From positions 1-64,000 of the forward strand of contig SUZJ01000003.1 of NCBI GenBank assembly GCA_015059945.1: a stretch of 64,000 nucleotides of DNA, read 5' to 3'. Positions 60,649 through 64,000 of this stretch are shown piece by piece. Position 1 is the first letter of the stretch, and every line of letters starts with the position of its first letter. Made by a program: the position numbers and the translations under genes. The stretch comes from Rikenellaceae bacterium (GTDB taxonomy: Bacteria; Bacteroidota; Bacteroidia; Bacteroidales; Rikenellaceae). A model generated the notes under the pieces. It saw nothing but the letters and a program-made list of their open reading frames with translations. It was not told where the DNA came from and made no database searches.

Positions 60649-63390
60649 CTACTCGTACAGCTGGTCGTAGTGCGACGAACTCTTCTCATACTTCAAGTCT
60701 TGCAGCAGCGACGACTTGACATTGATACGGAAGCTCCAACTCTTGCGGTAACCAAACGGCACACACGAGAAGTTCATCTGCCAACAGTGCAGGTCGCGCA
60801 CTATATTCACAACGCCAGGCGTAAGCTCCTTATTCTCAAAGTCGTAACCACCCGTATAGGATATTGCCCAGTTGTTCTGCTTATCGAGCGTAACCGAGGC
60901 GTTAAATCCGAGCGTATTAACCACTCGGGCCTTCACACCGTTGTTGGTGTAGTTTATCGAGTAGTTGAACGACACGTTCCACGGCATCGAAAAGTCGTAG
61001 TACTGCGAGGTCATAAGTTGTCGCCTCAGGGCCGGATCGAGCGGGTCGTTGGGGTCGTAGAAGTAGGGGTTCGAGTACTCGGGATAGTCCTTCGAGATAT
61101 CGTTGATGGTGGCCTCGGTGTAGAGGTTCGACGAGTTGAACGTATAGCCGCACGACCAACCCGTAGATGCAATACGGCCTGGGATACCGCGTGTGAGCAA
61201 CAGCAGCTTGTTGTAGCGCTTGCCCGTAGTCTTATCTACCTCATAGGGGTCGAGTGTCATAGAGATGTTGATACCAAACTTGGGTATGATGCTCGATCGT
61301 ATTCGCACAGGTATCGACTGCGACAGTTTCATCGAGTCGGCCAAGAAGTTGTAGCCCAGCGAGAACGAGAAGTCGTCGATAATCTTCACTTTCTTCACAC
61401 CCGTAGTATCCTCGTCGCTCTTGACCTTTGCTTCGAGGGTTTGGGCCATCGAGAACGAAATGCTGGCGTTGCGACCGCTGCTGGGCACACCATAGAGGTC
61501 GCCTGCATAGGGCGAGTACTTGACGGTCTTTTCGGGATCGGGGCCTGCCTGAACGGTCTTCCAGTAGCCATACTTCTCTTTACTAAAATCGGGGGCAATC
61601 GAGCCGCTCAAACTCATATTTATAGTATGGCGAATGGCCTTGACGTAGGCTTTGGGGTTTTTGAACTGGTATAGACCATACAGGGTGGTGTTGGCCGATA
61701 CCGAGGCGTTGTAGTCGTAGACACGGTAGAAGCCATTGACGGTATCCTTGTCGATAATCTGGGTTTCGGGGTTCCAGGTCTGCTCGACCTTGCGGAAGTA
61801 CCAGCGCTCGGTGTAGTTTACCGAGGGCGAGAGGTTGATGTAGCCCAACACGTTGAACGATGCGCTGATGGGCAGCGAGTGGCGCACACCATTGCGGAAT
61901 TGGCCCAGCGCCTGCTTGGTAAAGAGCACATCGTCGGTGGTCTTAATCGAGTTCTCCATCTGCGCCTTGTAGGTCATAGCAATCTTCTCGTACCAGCGCT
62001 CCTTGCCCACAACAACCTTGCGCTTAAAGGGGTAGAAGCGGTTTACATTGACGTTAATCGAGGGCAGACCGAGCGACACATCACCCGTATTGAGGTTTTG
62101 TGAGTACTGAATGTTGGCCGACATAGAGATTGGGGTACCCTTCCACGAGTGCGAGTAGGCAATCGACGAGTTGGTCTGGGCGTTCAAATACTCGCTCAAC
62201 GAGGTCGAGGCCAGTTTGTTATAGCCGCTTGTAGAGAAGTTTACGTTGGCCGAGAAGGTCGAGTTGGGGTTGTACTTGGCATCCTGACTGTGGGTCCAAG
62301 TGACCTTAAAGTTGTTGGAGTTTTGGTAGTCGGCCGACCCCTTCTCGCCAATGATTGTCTTGGCATAGTTCACACCCACCGAGCCGTTGAACTTATAGCG
62401 CACTCGGTAGTTCGACGCTGCTGCCACCTCCCACGAACCGAGGGTGTAGATACCGCCCGTCAGTTTGAGGTCTACATAGTCGTTGAAGGCAAAGTAGTAG
62501 CCACCATTGCGCAGATAGAAACCTCGGGTTGCATCCTCACCATACGAGGGCATAATGAAGCCCGTCTTGCGCTTCATATTCATCGGGAAGAATATCTCGG
62601 GGATGACCAGTGGCAGGGGCACATCGGCCACAACCAAGTAAAGCGGGCCCGAGACAATCTTCTCGCCCGGGATGAACTTGGCCTTGGTCATACTGATGTA
62701 GTAGTGAGGGTGGTCGGTATGTTCGCAGGTGGTGTAGACACCGCCGCGAATATTGAACGACTTGTCGGGCATCATCTTCACCTCTTTACCGGTCAGATAG
62801 CCCTCGCCATCTTTGGTCACTACGCCCTTAATCTTGGCTCGTTTGGTGTCGATGTTGTAGGTTACGGTGTCCATCGTGTAGGTGGCGCCGGCCTCGGTAA
62901 ACTCGGGACGGGTGTGGCCATAGGCCGAGGTGTCGGCCTTGCCGTATGCCAAAATCTCTTTCGACTCCATTGACACTCGCATATAGTCGGCCTTGATGTT
63001 CATATTGCCGTAGGTAACATCGCCCTGCTCGTAGATGTGTACCATCTTGCCCCTGACGTCGTAGTAGAGCGAGTCTTTGTTCTTGCCGTTGATAATCTCT
63101 TCGAGGAAATTCTTTTGCTTGCGCCCTGCGGTGTCGGCAGGAACAGAGTCTACACCTATGGTGAGCAGACTATCGATAGCGCTCTGCTGGGCTCTCACAT
63201 CGAGCGAGTCGGGGCCCATAAAGGCTCTGCGTTCGAGCTGCTGGACACGCTCGGACGCAGTGGTCTGCAAAGAATCTTTGGCGGAGAGTAATTTTTTTTC
63301 GCTCGCGGGCAAATTTTGTGCCCCGAGTGAGCCTACTCCAGCCAAAAATAAGGCAGACAGAAGTGTGTATTTTATCGTCTTAAAATCCAA
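60649..63390 (-). CDS. lptD: LptD-like LPS transport outer-membrane protein
   Basis: About 913 residues. Signal peptide (DFKTIKYTLLSALFLAGVGSLGAQ region), a coiled N-terminal segment, an OstA/LptA-like beta-jellyroll (about 120-260: YYDVRGKMVHIYEQGDVTYGN, ILAYGKADTSA) and a large beta-barrel with the LptD-type VADVPLPLVIPEIFFPMN and KTGFIMPSYGE. It places lipopolysaccharide in the outer leaflet. There is no ATG near the N-terminus. I chose the TTG at 63390 because it opens directly on the signal peptide; a TTG at 63432 is the alternative. It diverges from the amidase gene. Confidence 0.85.
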   Translation of the reverse strand: MDFKTIKYTLLSALFLAGVGSLGAQNLPASEKKLLSAKDSLQTTASERVQQLERRAFMGPDSLDVRAQQSAIDSLLTIGVDSVPADTAGRKQKNFLEEIINGKNKDSLYYDVRGKMVHIYEQGDVTYGNMNIKADYMRVSMESKEILAYGKADTSAYGHTRPEFTEAGATYTMDTVTYNIDTKRAKIKGVVTKDGEGYLTGKEVKMMPDKSFNIRGGVYTTCEHTDHPHYYISMTKAKFIPGEKIVSGPLYLVVADVPLPLVIPEIFFPMNMKRKTGFIMPSYGEDATRGFYLRNGGYYFAFNDYVDLKLTGGIYTLGSWEVAAASNYRVRYKFNGSVGVNYAKTIIGEKGSADYQNSNNFKVTWTHSQDAKYNPNSTFSANVNFSTSGYNKLASTSLSEYLNAQTNSSIAYSHSWKGTPISMSANIQYSQNLNTGDVSLGLPSINVNVNRFYPFKRKVVVGKERWYEKIAMTYKAQMENSIKTTDDVLFTKQALGQFRNGVRHSLPISASFNVLGYINLSPSVNYTERWYFRKVEQTWNPETQIIDKDTVNGFYRVYDYNASVSANTTLYGLYQFKNPKAYVKAIRHTINMSLSGSIAPDFSKEKYGYWKTVQAGPDPEKTVKYSPYAGDLYGVPSSGRNASISFSMAQTLEAKVKSDEDTTGVKKVKIIDDFSFSLGYNFLADSMKLSQSIPVRIRSSIIPKFGINISMTLDPYEVDKTTGKRYNKLLLLTRGIPGRIASTGWSCGYTFNSSNLYTEATINDISKDYPEYSNPYFYDPNDPLDPALRRQLMTSQYYDFSMPWNVSFNYSINYTNNGVKARVVNTLGFNASVTLDKQNNWAISYTGGYDFENKELTPGVVNIVRDLHCWQMNFSCVPFGYRKSWSFRINVKSSLLQDLKYEKSSSHYDQLYE

Positions 63391-63408
63391 AATATCGCAA
63401 AAAAGTAT

Positions 63409-63416
63409 TACCTTTG
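63409..63416 (+). promoter_or_regulatory. -7 element of the amidase gene
   Basis: TACCTTTG, 84 bases before the ATG at 63500; no good TTG is seen upstream. If the lptD start were 63432 it would overlap that coding region. Confidence 0.45.
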
Positions 63417-63499
63417 CCGACAAGGTCGGCAAAACCCCACGAAATTAGGCCCTCCGACCCGATTAACGTAGTTAATTATTCAGCAAAAATAACAAAAAA

Positions 63500-64000
63500 A
63501 TGAAAGCTACAACTCGCTTTTTGATGATATTAACGCTTTGTTTGCCTTTTGTCGTATCGGCACAGACCAAAAACGAGCTGCCCGATGTGGCAATCGACTG
63601 CGTGGTTATTGATGCCGGACACGGTGGCAAAGACCCCGGATGCTCGTGGGGAGGCAACCTCGAGAAGGACCTCAACCTGCGTGTGGCACTCCGCTTTGGC
63701 GCTATGATTGAAGAGGCTTATCCCGACGTGAAGGTCATCTACACCCGTAAAGATGACCGCTTCATCGAACTGCACGAGAGGGGCGACATTGCCAACCGCG
63801 CAGGGGCCGACCTGTTCATCTCTATCCACACCGACGCTGTGGGCAACAACACCGCCCACGGCAACTCGACCTACATTATGGGTAACGACAAGAGCGAAAA
63901 GAACCTTGCCGTAGCGCAGAGGGAGAACTCGGTAATCGTTATGGAGGGCGACTATGAGGCCAAGTACGAGGGCTACGACCCCAATAGTGCCGAGAGTTTT
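63500..64000 (+). CDS. N-acetylmuramoyl-L-alanine amidase (Amidase_3), 5' part
   Basis: The first 167 residues of a secreted amidase, cut by the window end. The signal peptide ends near VVSAQ (residue 22). The catalytic domain starts with the zinc-binding VVIDAGHGGKDPG, continues with the second ligand region (glutamate in LEKDLNLRVAL), and has LFISIHTDA, where most members read SIHANA. It cleaves the bond between N-acetylmuramic acid and L-alanine in peptidoglycan during cell separation or recycling. The position opposite lptD, both envelope genes, is notable but not evidence of coupling. Confidence 0.93.
   Translation, partial: MKATTRFLMILTLCLPFVVSAQTKNELPDVAIDCVVIDAGHGGKDPGCSWGGNLEKDLNLRVALRFGAMIEEAYPDVKVIYTRKDDRFIELHERGDIANRAGADLFISIHTDAVGNNTAHGNSTYIMGNDKSEKNLAVAQRENSVIVMEGDYEAKYEGYDPNSAESF

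Noticed and set aside
63472-63859. Minus-strand frames opposite the amidase
   Set aside because: They are shadows of a clear Amidase_3 coding frame on the plus strand.

Overview
The window comes from a Bacteroidota bacterium, most likely a Bacteroidales gut commensal and possibly of the Rikenellaceae/Alistipes type (family level is a guess). The reasons are SusC/SusD proteins, lipoprotein signals on most secreted proteins, many promoters of the form TTG-N19/20-TAnnTTTG, an Hc1-like histone H1-like protein, and the absence of strong Shine-Dalgarno sequences.

Layout. 1-3350: a three-gene minus-strand operon (aldehyde dehydrogenase, threonine-aldolase-like PLP enzyme, Fur-family repressor). 3352-25900: a large minus-strand polysaccharide utilization locus. 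It reads from its promoter at about 25870-25899 as susC, susD, a DUF1735 surface glycan-binding protein, two M60-like gluzincin proteases, a metzincin-like protease, a six-hairpin glycosidase, a GH97 alpha-galactosidase, a GH110-like alpha-1,3-galactosidase, a sialate O-acetylesterase and a fimbrillin-like lipoprotein. A strong terminator follows, then a 44-residue protein and a second fimbrillin-like lipoprotein. The protease and glycosidase set points to a glycoprotein, most plausibly host mucin carrying alpha-galactose (blood group B-type) caps and O-acetylated sialic acid. No regulator lies next to it. 26079-26322: a tRNA-Arg(UCU) with its own promoter and terminator.

26500-38768: a defence region. 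A complete type II-C CRISPR-Cas system is present: a tracrRNA diverging from cas9 (found from an anti-repeat), then cas9, cas1, cas2, a promoter-bearing leader and 44 identical repeats with 43 spacers. Converging on the array is a 1313-residue NACHT-type STAND NTPase with its own promoter and terminator and no recognisable effector domain. It is the best candidate here for a poorly described defence protein.

38789-64000: mostly housekeeping genes. These are two GH13 alpha-amylase-type enzymes, gap, a small membrane protein, a Rel homologue with a degenerate hydrolase site, an M13 peptidase, an outer-membrane-protein candidate, a TSCPD protein, a Wza/Wzc-like pair with a Gly-Tyr tail, an Hc1-like protein, DoxX, a low-molecular-weight tyrosine phosphatase, two tandem paralogous aminotransferases, mscL, mutS2, an LptD homologue and the start of an N-acetylmuramoyl-L-alanine amidase.

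Three copies of a roughly 165-190 bp dispersed intergenic repeat (about 124-304, 44095-44287 and inverted at 60479-60641) share two hairpins, one of which keeps its pairing while its sequence varies.
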